In this document: positions 53,785-63,970 of the stretch, piece after piece
Layout: each line of letters opens with the position of its first letter
How positions within the stretch are numbered: the first letter of the stretch is position 1
Origin: UBA7332 sp051657165
GTDB lineage: Bacteria > Bacteroidota > Bacteroidia > Bacteroidales > UBA7332
Assembly (NCBI GenBank): GCA_051657165.1
Contig: JBOFKD010000262.1
Location: 14,527 to 78,526 of the forward strand
DNA: 64,000 bases
Direction of reading: 5' to 3'
Notes under the pieces: model-generated
Databases searched by the model: none
The model's input: the letters and a program-made list of their open reading frames with translations, nothing else
Told to the model about the DNA's origin: nothing
Made by a program: the position numbers and the translations under genes

Positions 53785-56040
53785 ATGAAACAAAAAATTC
53801 TACTCTCTTTTTCTGTTTTATTAGGGCTTTCTTTTGGTGTATTACCTGCCCGTTCTACGCATGACACGAATCCTCAAATCCTTGAATCAATCAAACACTA
53901 CAAACCATCAGGAGCTAATAGCATCTCCGGAAATTCTGATCATGAAAATTCACCTGTCCTAAAAATAGAGGATATAGAAAACAGATCAATGTACGGAGTC
54001 ATTGTTCACAACCCATTACTAAACTTCGAATGGGGAATAGGCAAATTCAATGCTAAATCCACTGGAGAAATAGAACTTTTACATCCCTGGTCTGAAAACT
54101 TATCAATTTTTGCCGGAGCTGCAGCATATGACGAATATTATGCATTCTTTTACACATTTGATGCTGTTATTGGCCCTAAACCTGAAACTCTGTCAAAAGT
54201 CAATCTTCGTACAGGCGAGATTCGAAGGATAAAGGACTGGAGCAATATAGTTTTCAAACTTCAGGATATGACTTATAACTATTCATCAAACACGATGTGG
54301 GGACTTGGCTTTTTTATGGGCGCGTCTTATCTCTACCGCATCAATCTTGATAATGGTGATATAAACGAAGAGGTAAAACTGGAAAGAACTTTGGTAACTC
54401 TGGCTGCAAGCTATTCCGGTAATCTGTATGGTATTGATACAAAAGGTAATCTGTGCCAGATCAATCCTGTCAATGGTATGCTGACAATAATAGCAGAAAC
54501 AGGTATACAACCATCTTTAAATCAATCAATGGATTTTGATCATACTGACGGAAGTTTATATTGGGCATCAAACAATGATTCCGGTGACAATCACCTCATC
54601 AAATTTGACATTGAGAAAAAAACATATAAATCAGTTGGATTATTAGGAGGAAACGGAACTCAGGTTATGGGATTATATATTCCGTATGTAACCGGAGGGT
54701 TTTCAACTCCTGGAGAAGCAACAAATCCTGAATTCATTCCTGCTGATAATGGAAAAGAAGAGGCAACAATATCCTGGACAAATCCGGCAATAACTCACGG
54801 AGGAGACCCTCTTACATCATTATCCACAATAACTATTGAGCGAAATGGCGAAATCATTACAAGTTTTGGGGGTATCTATCCGGGCGAACAACTTGTATGG
54901 AAAGACAGAACTGTGAAGACTGGTGAACATATCTACTCAATTCTTGCGACAAATGAGTTCGGTGATGGACGACCAGCAAAAATTGACGGTTATGTTGGTA
55001 AAGATATTCCGGAGCGTGTAAAGAATATAAATATTGAATCCGGAGAAAACTGCAAAAGCATATACATCAATTGGGATAAAACAATTCTAGGTGGTCACAA
55101 TGGATATTTCACACCGGAAGGAGTTAATTATAAAATCACACGTTATCCTGATAAAGTTGTCGTTGCAGACAAACTAACTGAAACATCTTTTAAAGATGAA
55201 TCAATGAAACGTTTGGCTCAATATTATTACGGAATCACTGCCAGTAATGAAATAGGAAGCGGTTTCGAGGGATACACTACGGATATAATCGTAGCCGGAA
55301 ATCCTGTGAATATTCCTTATTCATGTGAATTCATGAATGAATTTGTCGACAAGAATCAATGGAGCTCTATCGATGGAAACAAAGATGGATTAGGCTGGTA
55401 TTATAATGCCGGATATAGCAATATGTTCTTTGGTGGAATATCATATGGTATTGAATATGTACAGATGGGTGGCGAGAGTGACCTGGATGCAGATGAATGG
55501 CTAATTAGTCCTCCGACAAATTTTGAAGCGGGTAAAGACTATTGTATCACATTTGAATCCCGGTCTATCGGAGAAGACTTGTTCAATGTCACCATCGGAA
55601 CCAGCAACAATATTGCTTCTCAGATTCATAAAATTCAAAGTAATATTAAGATTACAGGGACTACTTTAAAACAGTACTCGGTTAATATTCCGCAAGAAAT
55701 GATAACTCCGGGCATCAACTGTTTTGGATTTAATCTTGTCACACCTTATGGCCGAAGCCCGTTATGCCAGCTTACCAACATAGCCATACAGGAAGTAGAG
55801 CCAACAAGTATAAATAATAACGCTGAGACATCTAAAGTCACTGTATTTCATTCGTCACAAAATCTCGAAATCAGAGGAGATTTTAATCTTGCTGAAATAT
55901 ATTCATTGTCAGGACATAAAGTTATGCAATTTAATTCCGGAACAAAATCAGTTAATACCTCCGGCTGGAATAAAGGCACTTATATTGCACGAATCATCAC
56001 ATCCGGTGAAGTTCTGACCTGCAAGTTTATGATAAAATAA
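53785..56040 (+). CDS. Secreted protein with FN3 and cleaved-adhesin-like domains and a sorting domain
   Basis: The 751-residue product has a signal peptide (about 1-22), an N-terminal beta-propeller-like region (about 65-300), and two fibronectin-type-III domains (about 310-400 and 405-490). A choice-of-anchor-J/cleaved-adhesin segment follows (about 505-665; CEFMNEFVDKNQWSSIDGNKDG, ADEWLISPP). The C-terminal sorting domain (about 680-751) ends GWNKGTYIARI..., a type IX cargo. The adhesin segment resembles gingipain adhesin regions, so a role in attachment or ligand binding is likely; the target is unknown. It precedes the next secreted protein by 39 bp. Confidence 0.85.
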   Translation: MKQKILLSFSVLLGLSFGVLPARSTHDTNPQILESIKHYKPSGANSISGNSDHENSPVLKIEDIENRSMYGVIVHNPLLNFEWGIGKFNAKSTGEIELLHPWSENLSIFAGAAAYDEYYAFFYTFDAVIGPKPETLSKVNLRTGEIRRIKDWSNIVFKLQDMTYNYSSNTMWGLGFFMGASYLYRINLDNGDINEEVKLERTLVTLAASYSGNLYGIDTKGNLCQINPVNGMLTIIAETGIQPSLNQSMDFDHTDGSLYWASNNDSGDNHLIKFDIEKKTYKSVGLLGGNGTQVMGLYIPYVTGGFSTPGEATNPEFIPADNGKEEATISWTNPAITHGGDPLTSLSTITIERNGEIITSFGGIYPGEQLVWKDRTVKTGEHIYSILATNEFGDGRPAKIDGYVGKDIPERVKNINIESGENCKSIYINWDKTILGGHNGYFTPEGVNYKITRYPDKVVVADKLTETSFKDESMKRLAQYYYGITASNEIGSGFEGYTTDIIVAGNPVNIPYSCEFMNEFVDKNQWSSIDGNKDGLGWYYNAGYSNMFFGGISYGIEYVQMGGESDLDADEWLISPPTNFEAGKDYCITFESRSIGEDLFNVTIGTSNNIASQIHKIQSNIKITGTTLKQYSVNIPQEMITPGINCFGFNLVTPYGRSPLCQLTNIAIQEVEPTSINNNAETSKVTVFHSSQNLEIRGDFNLAEIYSLSGHKVMQFNSGTKSVNTSGWNKGTYIARIITSGEVLTCKFMIK

Positions 56041-56079
56041 ACTCCTGATTATAGTCTAATAATAAAGCAATTTAGTAAT

Positions 56080-58401
56080 ATGAAAAATAATATTCTTAAA
56101 TCACTTGCCATAATATTATGGCAAGTGATCTCATTCACCTCTTTATATGCGAATGAGGCAACCAACACTATAACTTTTAATATTGATCATTCTGAGCGGC
56201 TAAAAGTTACTCTTCTCGGAACAAATGAAATTATCGATCTTACAAATCCCGTATTCGAATGGCCTTCAGGAGTTTCATTCATGATGGAGCCTTCGTCGGA
56301 TATATTTAAAATTACAAGCGTCAAAATCAACGGTGAAACAAAAATGCCCGGAGGAGACGGAAAATACCGTTGGGGAGTAAACGGAGATTTAAATATCGAA
56401 ATAACGACATCAGAGAATATTTCTACATTAATTTTTGATGTAACAGATCCTTCTCACCTTCTTGTCACAGATAATAATGCAAACGTATTAGATATTAAAT
56501 CTCCCGTTAAAATACAAACAGGAGCATTGATAACCATTGAGCCTTTTTCTGAGCACTACATGATAGAACGCTTAAATGCGGGAGGCCGTGATTTATACCC
56601 AAGCGGAGATGGCAGATATCGTTTTGTTGCATCAAATGATATGCATATATCTATAAAGAGTAAGTCTTTACATCCTATTGTGACTTTTAATATTGATCAC
56701 CCTTCGCGTGTGAATGTTATTAATATTCTTACAAATGAGATTATTGAGATATCAAACATAAAAGTGCCTATTCCGGCTAATACACCCATAGTTATTGAGA
56801 CAACTGATCCAAAACATACAATTCAGAGCGTAGAGATCAACGGGACGCCAATATACATGAGTGGAGACGGCAAATACCGAACTGGGATTACCGCAGATAC
56901 GCACATTGCTATTAAAACTAAATCAACAACTCCAATGGTTACCTTTAATATTGACGAACCCGACAGAGTTGTTATTTGGAATGATGGAGTAAAAATTGAT
57001 CCTTCTCTCGCATATGAAGTAGAAAAAGGCAGCCAGCTCATCATTGAAGCGGCCGGTAACGAATACCGGATTGCATCTGTGTTAGTTAATAACACCCCTA
57101 TAAAAGGTGCATCTGATGGCAAATATTATACCACAGCAATGAGCGATATCGCTATAACTGTGCGAACAAAAGGGATTCTACCTGCTATATCTTTAAATAT
57201 TGATCATCCGGAACGAATTAAAATAACTAATCTGACAACACAGGAAAATATATCCGTATCAGACATTATTGAACTTGCTAAAGGTACCGAAATCAGTATT
57301 GAAGCATTGAAAAGCAACTTTTCAATATTAACGCTGAAGAATAACGGAACATTAGTTAATCCGGAAGATAACGGAAAATATCAATTTACAGTCAACGAAG
57401 ATCTGTCTTTAAATATTACGACATCTGCACTCCTTTCTCTCACAATTGAAGAGTCAACCGGAGGAAAGCTGACTATCAGCAGAAACGGCACGATTTTACA
57501 ATCCGGTGATAATGTTTCACCGGGAGACATCCTTGATATATCTTATTCTCTAACTGATGGCTATGGATTAGACTTCATATCCGTCAACAATGATAAAGTA
57601 AGCGAAAAATACACTGTATATGGATCTGATGATCTGACGGTAAAAGGAACCTTCAAGCTTTTAGCAGAAGATCAGGCAATCGTGCAGGTTAAAATAGATA
57701 TACCGTATCTTATATACATATGGCATAATGGAATTATAACTGATGCAAACAAACCATTCGAAGCTAAGAAAGGAGACATAATCCGAATCACTCCATTTGG
57801 CAGTGCTGAAATATTATCAGTAACAGCCAATGATCTGAAACTGGATCCTGATACAGATAGTGGATATAAGACTGTTATTCAAAAAAATACAATCATATCA
57901 ATTGATGCACTTAAAAGAATATATGTCTCAGGAGGCAGATCTTATGACGAAAGTGGCCAGATAGGCAGAGTTTTCATTAAGTATAATGGTGAAATAAGTG
58001 AATCATTCAATGTCAGAGCTGGTGAAACGGTTGAATTCATTAAAGAATATAATAGTGAAACTCACACATTCCTCCATTACATTATTGGTTATAATAAAGA
58101 CCAGATACATTATGATGATCTGTATACTATTACTCAGGAAGATATTGATACAGACCGGTCTCTTAGTTTCACCGGAGTATTCGATATTGCAGCATCGGCC
58201 GGACAAAACATAATGTCCAAAAGCAGATATAATGAAGCTCGTCAGGAAATAATCACAAGCGGAGGCGGTATTAAAATATTCTCTATCTCAGGAGAATGTA
58301 TACTCTCTTCTAATGAGTCCATCATCTCTGTTAACATGCTAAAAAATGGAATTTACATTGTAAAAACAGCAGATTCTATATTTAAGATTATAAAAAAATA
58401 A
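56080..58401 (+). CDS. Secreted protein of seven or more ~85-residue repeats, with a sorting domain
   Basis: The 773-residue product has a signal peptide (about 1-25) and then a tandem repeat. Units begin near residues 31, 117, 202, 287, 369, 452 and 537, 82-86 residues apart, with a hallmark strand (T/S)FNIDHPxRVxV and a later GDGKYRxxxxxDxxIxI segment. The last two or three units diverge. A type IX-like sorting domain (GGGIKIFSISGECILSS... KNGIYIVKTADS) closes it. No family is recognised. It sits 39 bp after the adhesin-like gene and probably works with it on the surface. Confidence 0.8.
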   Translation: MKNNILKSLAIILWQVISFTSLYANEATNTITFNIDHSERLKVTLLGTNEIIDLTNPVFEWPSGVSFMMEPSSDIFKITSVKINGETKMPGGDGKYRWGVNGDLNIEITTSENISTLIFDVTDPSHLLVTDNNANVLDIKSPVKIQTGALITIEPFSEHYMIERLNAGGRDLYPSGDGRYRFVASNDMHISIKSKSLHPIVTFNIDHPSRVNVINILTNEIIEISNIKVPIPANTPIVIETTDPKHTIQSVEINGTPIYMSGDGKYRTGITADTHIAIKTKSTTPMVTFNIDEPDRVVIWNDGVKIDPSLAYEVEKGSQLIIEAAGNEYRIASVLVNNTPIKGASDGKYYTTAMSDIAITVRTKGILPAISLNIDHPERIKITNLTTQENISVSDIIELAKGTEISIEALKSNFSILTLKNNGTLVNPEDNGKYQFTVNEDLSLNITTSALLSLTIEESTGGKLTISRNGTILQSGDNVSPGDILDISYSLTDGYGLDFISVNNDKVSEKYTVYGSDDLTVKGTFKLLAEDQAIVQVKIDIPYLIYIWHNGIITDANKPFEAKKGDIIRITPFGSAEILSVTANDLKLDPDTDSGYKTVIQKNTIISIDALKRIYVSGGRSYDESGQIGRVFIKYNGEISESFNVRAGETVEFIKEYNSETHTFLHYIIGYNKDQIHYDDLYTITQEDIDTDRSLSFTGVFDIAASAGQNIMSKSRYNEARQEIITSGGGIKIFSISGECILSSNESIISVNMLKNGIYIVKTADSIFKIIKK

Positions 58402-58415
58402 TTTTCAGAATAAGC

Positions 58416-58462
58416 AAAAGAGAGATCTTAGTTTCCTACAAACTTTGATCTCTCTTTTTTTT
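58416..58462 (+). terminator. Terminator after the repeat protein
   Basis: A 12 bp perfect outer stem (58416-58427 with 58447-58458), an inner AGTTT/AAACT stem and a T tract. Confidence 0.9.
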
Positions 58463-58532
58463 GTCTGATATATAAACAACGATAGATACTCAGACTTTTA
58501 ACCAAACACGAAGTAAATGTCAATATAATTTT

Positions 58533-58540
58533 TAGATTTG
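58533..58540 (+). promoter_or_regulatory. Possible -7 box for the macroglobulin gene
   Basis: TAGATTTG fits TAnnTTTG, 85 bp ahead of the ATG. No clear -33 is seen. Confidence 0.4.
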
Positions 58541-58610
58541 TACTTTAATAAAATATCCGGATCATTTTGACGGATATTCTCATAACTAAACAATTTATAT
58601 ACGTTTCATA

Positions 58611-58620
58611 AAAAAGGAGG
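58611..58620 (+). promoter_or_regulatory. Strong Shine-Dalgarno site before the macroglobulin gene
   Basis: AAAAAGGAGG lies 4 bp upstream of the ATG at 58625. Such full matches to the anti-Shine-Dalgarno sequence are scarce in Bacteroidota. It supports the chosen start. Confidence 0.75.
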
Positions 58621-58624
58621 TTTT

Positions 58625-61600
58625 ATGAATAAAATCTATTCTCTTATCAGTTCTTTACTGATGACAATAATACTTTTAATCCCTGTGACATTATACGCTC
58701 AGAAGAAACAGACAACAGTACGTGCTGATTTAATGGGTGTTGATCGTCAAATGATGGCAGCCGACTCACTCGATCAGCCTAAGCGTGTCATCGAATTATC
58801 CGGTATACTTTATTCACTTGCTAAAAAAACCGGAAATGAGCCTTTACAGTTTAAGGCATTAAACTATGAAGTTAATAATCAGATCCGTCTCAATATTAAA
58901 GAGCAAAGCAACTATCTCGATACATATCTTGAAAAGGTACGTCAACTATCGGGCGCAGATTATAAAGCCATCGGTATTATGTTTTATCTTGACAATGAAA
59001 TCGTTCATTTTAGTATGGAGAACGATTCGTCATATCTGAAAAAGCGAAATACCATTTCAGAAGAATTACTAAGTTTGCTGCCTGCTTGTAAGAATAAAAC
59101 AGTAACTGAGTATAATTATATACTTGGTATTAATTCTGTATCAAAAGCTATCGCTCCCACTCTTGATCTTTATCTGGCAGCGGCATGGCTTTCTGAATGG
59201 CAAAACAGAAAATCAATTTTGTATAGTAAGTTTTCTGACATTCTTGTACGCTCTTCTCATGCCCCGGCTGCTATGTACGGGAAATACCTGGCTATTGAGA
59301 ATAACTTCAGATTTCCGGATGCCAGAAACACAGAAATACAGAAGCTAATCACAGAGTATGATACAATACCTGAAGTCGGCCTTCTTTATAACAGACTTAA
59401 ATACAGCTCGAAAAAAGAAGAAATCACTAAACTTGAGTATTATATCAGTAGATTTCCGGATTCACCCTATTCGTTATTATTCTCCAACAAAACGGAAAAC
59501 CTGAAAGCTCCGCTAGTCCAGGTTAATTTTCCGGAGCAGGTACCTGAAAAGACGCCAGCACCTGTTCAGATCATAAATTATCAGACAAACGGAGTTACTC
59601 TTAAAACATCTCTTCTTACGCATTCAGACCGTATTTTCTATCCATTGGCTTTTCCAGCCGACTATAAAACTGATACAGTCGAAGTTACTATACCTCCGCT
59701 AAAAGCAGGCACATGGAATGTAGAATTAGATTCTGTGAACCGCTCTACGCCTTTATACGTAAGCAATGTGGCAAATTATCTGGCAGGTAAAACCATTTAT
59801 GCCGTTGATTTTATAACCGGAGCTCCTGTTAAAGACGCATCGGTATTATTCAGAACACGAAAGAGCAATTTTTCACGAAAGATGACAGACGGGACTCTTG
59901 ATCTGACTAAAGTAAAAGAACTTAAAAACAACAAGCAATCATTGAGATATCAGATTGAAAAAGGAAAGAACTTTTCAGCGACATGCAATCTTTATGGTTC
60001 TTTTAATGAGACAGAGATCAAAATACCTGAACAGAATTATTTTAAAATCATCACAAACAAACCATTATATCGCCTGGGTGATTCTCTACAATTCAAAGGT
60101 TGGGCATGGAAGGCTACACCTTTTGGCATTTCCGTTTCTGAAGAGCAAGACCTTGTAATAAAACTGGAAGATCCAAACTTCAAAAGTATTGATTCCATAC
60201 GAGTTAAACTGGATAAATTCGGAACTTACTCAGGAAGTATGCGTATCCCTTCTTTTGGATTAAACGGATATTACAACCTAAAAACAAGCATCGGATTTGG
60301 AAAAGAGAAACAAAATGTTTACCAATCAGTAAATGTTGAGGCTTATCAGGCCCCTTCTTTTAAAATAAACGTAAATAGCACGAAAAATCTGTACACATAT
60401 ACTGATTCTGCACAAATCAGCGGACAGGCTCTTTCGTTCAACGGTCTTCCTGTGGCAAATCAGACCATTCGCTATCAGGCCTATTTCGTATATGCACTTC
60501 GCTTTATGGCTCCGGGCTACACCTTTGAAATAAACGGAACTACTGAAACGGATGATAAAGGAAACTTCAAATTCAACATTCCATTTTCTACGCTTGACAA
60601 TGAACGAAACCTGGCTTTAAGATGTATCATCTCAGCTACGCTAACAAACCAGAACGGGGAGACAGAGAAAGGTATGTGCACATTTTTCGTTTCGGACCGC
60701 CCGTATAATCTGGAAATAAAAGGAAACAGAATATTTGACATTGCTGATCCGGGTGCATCATTTATGGTATATGCTGTTGATCCAATGAAAAACAGAATTA
60801 AATCGGCCGGAAAATGGCAGCTTCTTAATTCTGAAAAAGTCATTGTTAAATCAGGAAACTGGACAGCAGGTGAGAAATTCTCTCCGGGACTTACGTCATC
60901 CTTTAAACCAGGCAGATACAACCTTATCTGCGAAACTCCGGACAATATAAAAGGAGAGAAAGAGATTATTATATTTAATAGTCTGTCACACGAAATGCCT
61001 GTTGATACGGTACTGATGCTCATCCCTGGGAAGAACAATACTATCTTTGTCGGTACTTCCGAAAAAGAAATTCATTTACGTTATATCTGGAATTTAGCAT
61101 CTGAAAAGAGTGAAGAGAAATGGATGACACTCAAAAAAGGACTTCATTCATGGGCACTTCCGGATATCCCAAAAGGATACAAAGCGAATCTCTCGCTTAT
61201 TACCGTAAAAAACCAGAAGATTTATCGCGTTGAAAAAACTGTCGACAATTCGATTACCCCGGATTCGCTTACTTTGACCATCGGTACTTTCCGTGATCAT
61301 CTGACTCCGGGCGCAAAGGAGAACTGGGATATGACACTTTCACAAAACGGAAAAGCAATAAACGATGCTTCTGTCCTTGCTTTTATGTATGATGAATCGT
61401 TGGATCTGTTAAATGGGTTTGATGCGGAAATAAAAATCAGTTTACCTTCTTTTTATCCATCACTTTATTTACAGGAAGGCAGATGCTTTGATATGAATAA
61501 GCTGATGTACAACAAAAGCTATCCGCTGTTAAATGATACGATATGGAAAGTTGTAAATCCATCTTTCTATTTGAAAAATTATATAACAGGGCGAGAGAGT

Positions 61601-63922
61601 ATGAATATTGGTGCAGCTCTCAAAGTTCGCGGTGCTGCAACAATAACAAATGCTTATCAGGATAACGAAGCTCAATCAAGCAAAATGGTATTCTCTGAAA
61701 ATGACTGGAGTGCTAATGATCCGGATGCAACACCGGTTAAACCCGTTCGTTCTGACTTCGCTGACTGTGCATTCTTTTATCCGAATCTTCCGGTTAGTAA
61801 TAATGGAAAAGTAACATTCTCATTCACTTTACCTGACCTTATTACAACCTGGCGATTCGTTGCTATAGCTAATAATGAGAAGATGGAAATCGGACAAATA
61901 CAACAATCATTTGTAGCATCGAAAGATCTGATGCTTCAGATCAATGAGCCCCGATTCCTGAGACAGCAAGATCAGACTGTAATTGAAGCTACAGTATCCT
62001 TCCTGAAATCACATTCAGCAGTAACCAATGTGACAATGGAGCTGATAGATCCTGCTAACGGTAATATTATTCATTCTGCAGAGAAACAGATTTCCGGCAC
62101 CGAACAAGTGCAAAAAGTAAGTTTTCCGTTAAATGTTCCGGCAGAGACAGATCGTATTATTCTACGTATGCGTGCTTCAAACGGGACATTCAGCGATGGC
62201 GAACAATACCTCATTCCGGTATTGTCTCCGGATATTGAACTAACTCAGACACTGGAGCTTAATACAGGAGCAAACTCCGACTCTAAATTCCAGTGGAAAA
62301 ATCTGAATGCAACTGATTTAGAAAACAGTCATTCTGAATTCAGACTAGAATTAGTGAAGAATCCTGCATGGTATTCGCTCAATGCATTATCGGCAATTAT
62401 GAATCCATGTTCTGTTTCTGCAAGTTCTCTGATTAATGCTTATTTTGCCAATACACTTGGCGAAGTTATTGCCAGTGCGAATCCGGATATCGAAAGATAT
62501 CTGATTGAAAAAGCAGAATCACCACTACATGGAAAAGTTGAAAACACACCGTGGATTAACGAAGAAGAGCAAGAAACCAGGCAGATACAACAAGCTCTTT
62601 TACTTTTCAATCCCGGACAAACAGAGTATCTCCGGAATACTGCGTTCACGAAACTAAAACAACTTCAGAATGCTGATGGCGGTTTTGCCTGGTATCCGGG
62701 AATGTGGTCTTCTGTATGGCAGACACTGACCGTCCTGCAACGTATGGGAGAGCTTACCGAACTTGGTGTCATTGAATACGGACAACGCGAGAAGATGGTA
62801 CAGATAGATGCACTAAAGTTTATTGATAAACATATTGCGGAGGTGTATCTGAATGAAGTAAAAAACAAAACAACAGATAAACCTCTCAGCCAGACTCAGG
62901 CTTTGATACTTTACGTCAGATCTATGTATATGGATATTCCGCTTACCGGTGAAACTCTGACCGGACATAAAAACTGGACAGCACGTGCATCGAAAAGCTG
63001 GATTGGAAATAATCTTTATACTAAATCACTTCTGGCAAATGCATTGTTTGCATATGGATTTACGAATGAGGCGCAACAGATTGTTACCTCTATCCTGAAC
63101 TATGGTGTAAAATCACCTATTCTGGGATTCTGGTTTCCTTCGAACCAAAATGATGCATTACAAACACAAGTCGCACTCATGAGGTTGATGCTAAATCCTC
63201 AGGTCAATAAACCGGAATTTTTCGAAGAAATGAAATGGTGGCTTATAGCACAGAAGCAAAACCAGATGTGGGTTACCGGTACTTCAACCGTCGATGCGGT
63301 TTATGCATTAACTATGCAAGGAATGAACGTACTAAAATCACAGGGTACACTGGCTGTTATGCTTGGTGACAGAGAACTGAAATCCCGCAATAATATGATC
63401 CTGTCTGAATCAATTCCTCTTTCAGATCTTCTGAAAGCAAAAGGAGTGATCCGGATTGTAAATCAAAACTCACTTCCTGTTTTTGGATCTCTGTACCGCA
63501 CATTCCAAATGCCGGTAAAAGAGGTCAAAGCGAATACTGAAGGATCTCTCCAAATACAGAAAGAGATCATCCGAAATAACTCAGGCTCATTAACTGTAGG
63601 TGAAGAACTGACTATCAGATTAACTGTTAAGAGTAGCCAGAAACTTGATTTCGTAGAAATTCAGGATCAATTGGCAGCCTGCTATCAACCGGTAGAACAA
63701 AAATCGGGATATACCTGGCAGCAAGTAGGATATTACAAAGAACTGACCACAGAAAATGTAAACTTTTATATAGAGACTCTTCCACGCGGAACGACAGTCT
63801 TTGAGTACAAAGTATGGATCAACCGTCCCGGAAATTATCAATCCGGCGTAGCTCGTATCCTGTCAGTTTATAATCCTCAGTTCGTAAATTATTCCGGCAA
63901 TCAGGAGTTGCAGGTAAAATAA
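58625..63922 (+). CDS. Alpha-2-macroglobulin-like periplasmic or surface protein lacking the thioester motif
   Basis: The 1765-residue product has a signal peptide (about 1-25, ending AQ, no lipobox). It then carries macroglobulin-type MG domains, including KPLYRLGDSLQFKGWAWK near 480-497. The A2M domain is FFYPNLPVSNNGKVTFSFTLPDLITTWRF near 1050-1080, and a thioester-type helical domain follows (about 1240-1550; QNADGGFAWYPGMWSSVWQT). Where trap-type macroglobulins have CxEQ, the sequence reads NPCSVSASSLINAY (about 1260): the cysteine has no following Glu-Gln, so the thioester cannot form. Only the cofactor or scaffold role of the family is therefore likely. No penicillin-binding partner gene is adjacent within the window. 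Confidence 0.88.
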   Translation: MNKIYSLISSLLMTIILLIPVTLYAQKKQTTVRADLMGVDRQMMAADSLDQPKRVIELSGILYSLAKKTGNEPLQFKALNYEVNNQIRLNIKEQSNYLDTYLEKVRQLSGADYKAIGIMFYLDNEIVHFSMENDSSYLKKRNTISEELLSLLPACKNKTVTEYNYILGINSVSKAIAPTLDLYLAAAWLSEWQNRKSILYSKFSDILVRSSHAPAAMYGKYLAIENNFRFPDARNTEIQKLITEYDTIPEVGLLYNRLKYSSKKEEITKLEYYISRFPDSPYSLLFSNKTENLKAPLVQVNFPEQVPEKTPAPVQIINYQTNGVTLKTSLLTHSDRIFYPLAFPADYKTDTVEVTIPPLKAGTWNVELDSVNRSTPLYVSNVANYLAGKTIYAVDFITGAPVKDASVLFRTRKSNFSRKMTDGTLDLTKVKELKNNKQSLRYQIEKGKNFSATCNLYGSFNETEIKIPEQNYFKIITNKPLYRLGDSLQFKGWAWKATPFGISVSEEQDLVIKLEDPNFKSIDSIRVKLDKFGTYSGSMRIPSFGLNGYYNLKTSIGFGKEKQNVYQSVNVEAYQAPSFKINVNSTKNLYTYTDSAQISGQALSFNGLPVANQTIRYQAYFVYALRFMAPGYTFEINGTTETDDKGNFKFNIPFSTLDNERNLALRCIISATLTNQNGETEKGMCTFFVSDRPYNLEIKGNRIFDIADPGASFMVYAVDPMKNRIKSAGKWQLLNSEKVIVKSGNWTAGEKFSPGLTSSFKPGRYNLICETPDNIKGEKEIIIFNSLSHEMPVDTVLMLIPGKNNTIFVGTSEKEIHLRYIWNLASEKSEEKWMTLKKGLHSWALPDIPKGYKANLSLITVKNQKIYRVEKTVDNSITPDSLTLTIGTFRDHLTPGAKENWDMTLSQNGKAINDASVLAFMYDESLDLLNGFDAEIKISLPSFYPSLYLQEGRCFDMNKLMYNKSYPLLNDTIWKVVNPSFYLKNYITGRESMNIGAALKVRGAATITNAYQDNEAQSSKMVFSENDWSANDPDATPVKPVRSDFADCAFFYPNLPVSNNGKVTFSFTLPDLITTWRFVAIANNEKMEIGQIQQSFVASKDLMLQINEPRFLRQQDQTVIEATVSFLKSHSAVTNVTMELIDPANGNIIHSAEKQISGTEQVQKVSFPLNVPAETDRIILRMRASNGTFSDGEQYLIPVLSPDIELTQTLELNTGANSDSKFQWKNLNATDLENSHSEFRLELVKNPAWYSLNALSAIMNPCSVSASSLINAYFANTLGEVIASANPDIERYLIEKAESPLHGKVENTPWINEEEQETRQIQQALLLFNPGQTEYLRNTAFTKLKQLQNADGGFAWYPGMWSSVWQTLTVLQRMGELTELGVIEYGQREKMVQIDALKFIDKHIAEVYLNEVKNKTTDKPLSQTQALILYVRSMYMDIPLTGETLTGHKNWTARASKSWIGNNLYTKSLLANALFAYGFTNEAQQIVTSILNYGVKSPILGFWFPSNQNDALQTQVALMRLMLNPQVNKPEFFEEMKWWLIAQKQNQMWVTGTSTVDAVYALTMQGMNVLKSQGTLAVMLGDRELKSRNNMILSESIPLSDLLKAKGVIRIVNQNSLPVFGSLYRTFQMPVKEVKANTEGSLQIQKEIIRNNSGSLTVGEELTIRLTVKSSQKLDFVEIQDQLAACYQPVEQKSGYTWQQVGYYKELTTENVNFYIETLPRGTTVFEYKVWINRPGNYQSGVARILSVYNPQFVNYSGNQELQVK

Positions 63923-63970
63923 AGTAAGAGTCGCAGCAGATCATGATCTGCTGCGACTCTTACTTTATTT
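63921..63970. terminator. 46-bp perfect palindrome overlapping the macroglobulin stop codon
   Basis: Positions 63921-63966 form a perfect 23 bp inverted repeat centred on TCATGA, beginning inside the TAA stop codon and followed by a T-rich tract. It can act as a terminator in both directions. Confidence 0.9.
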
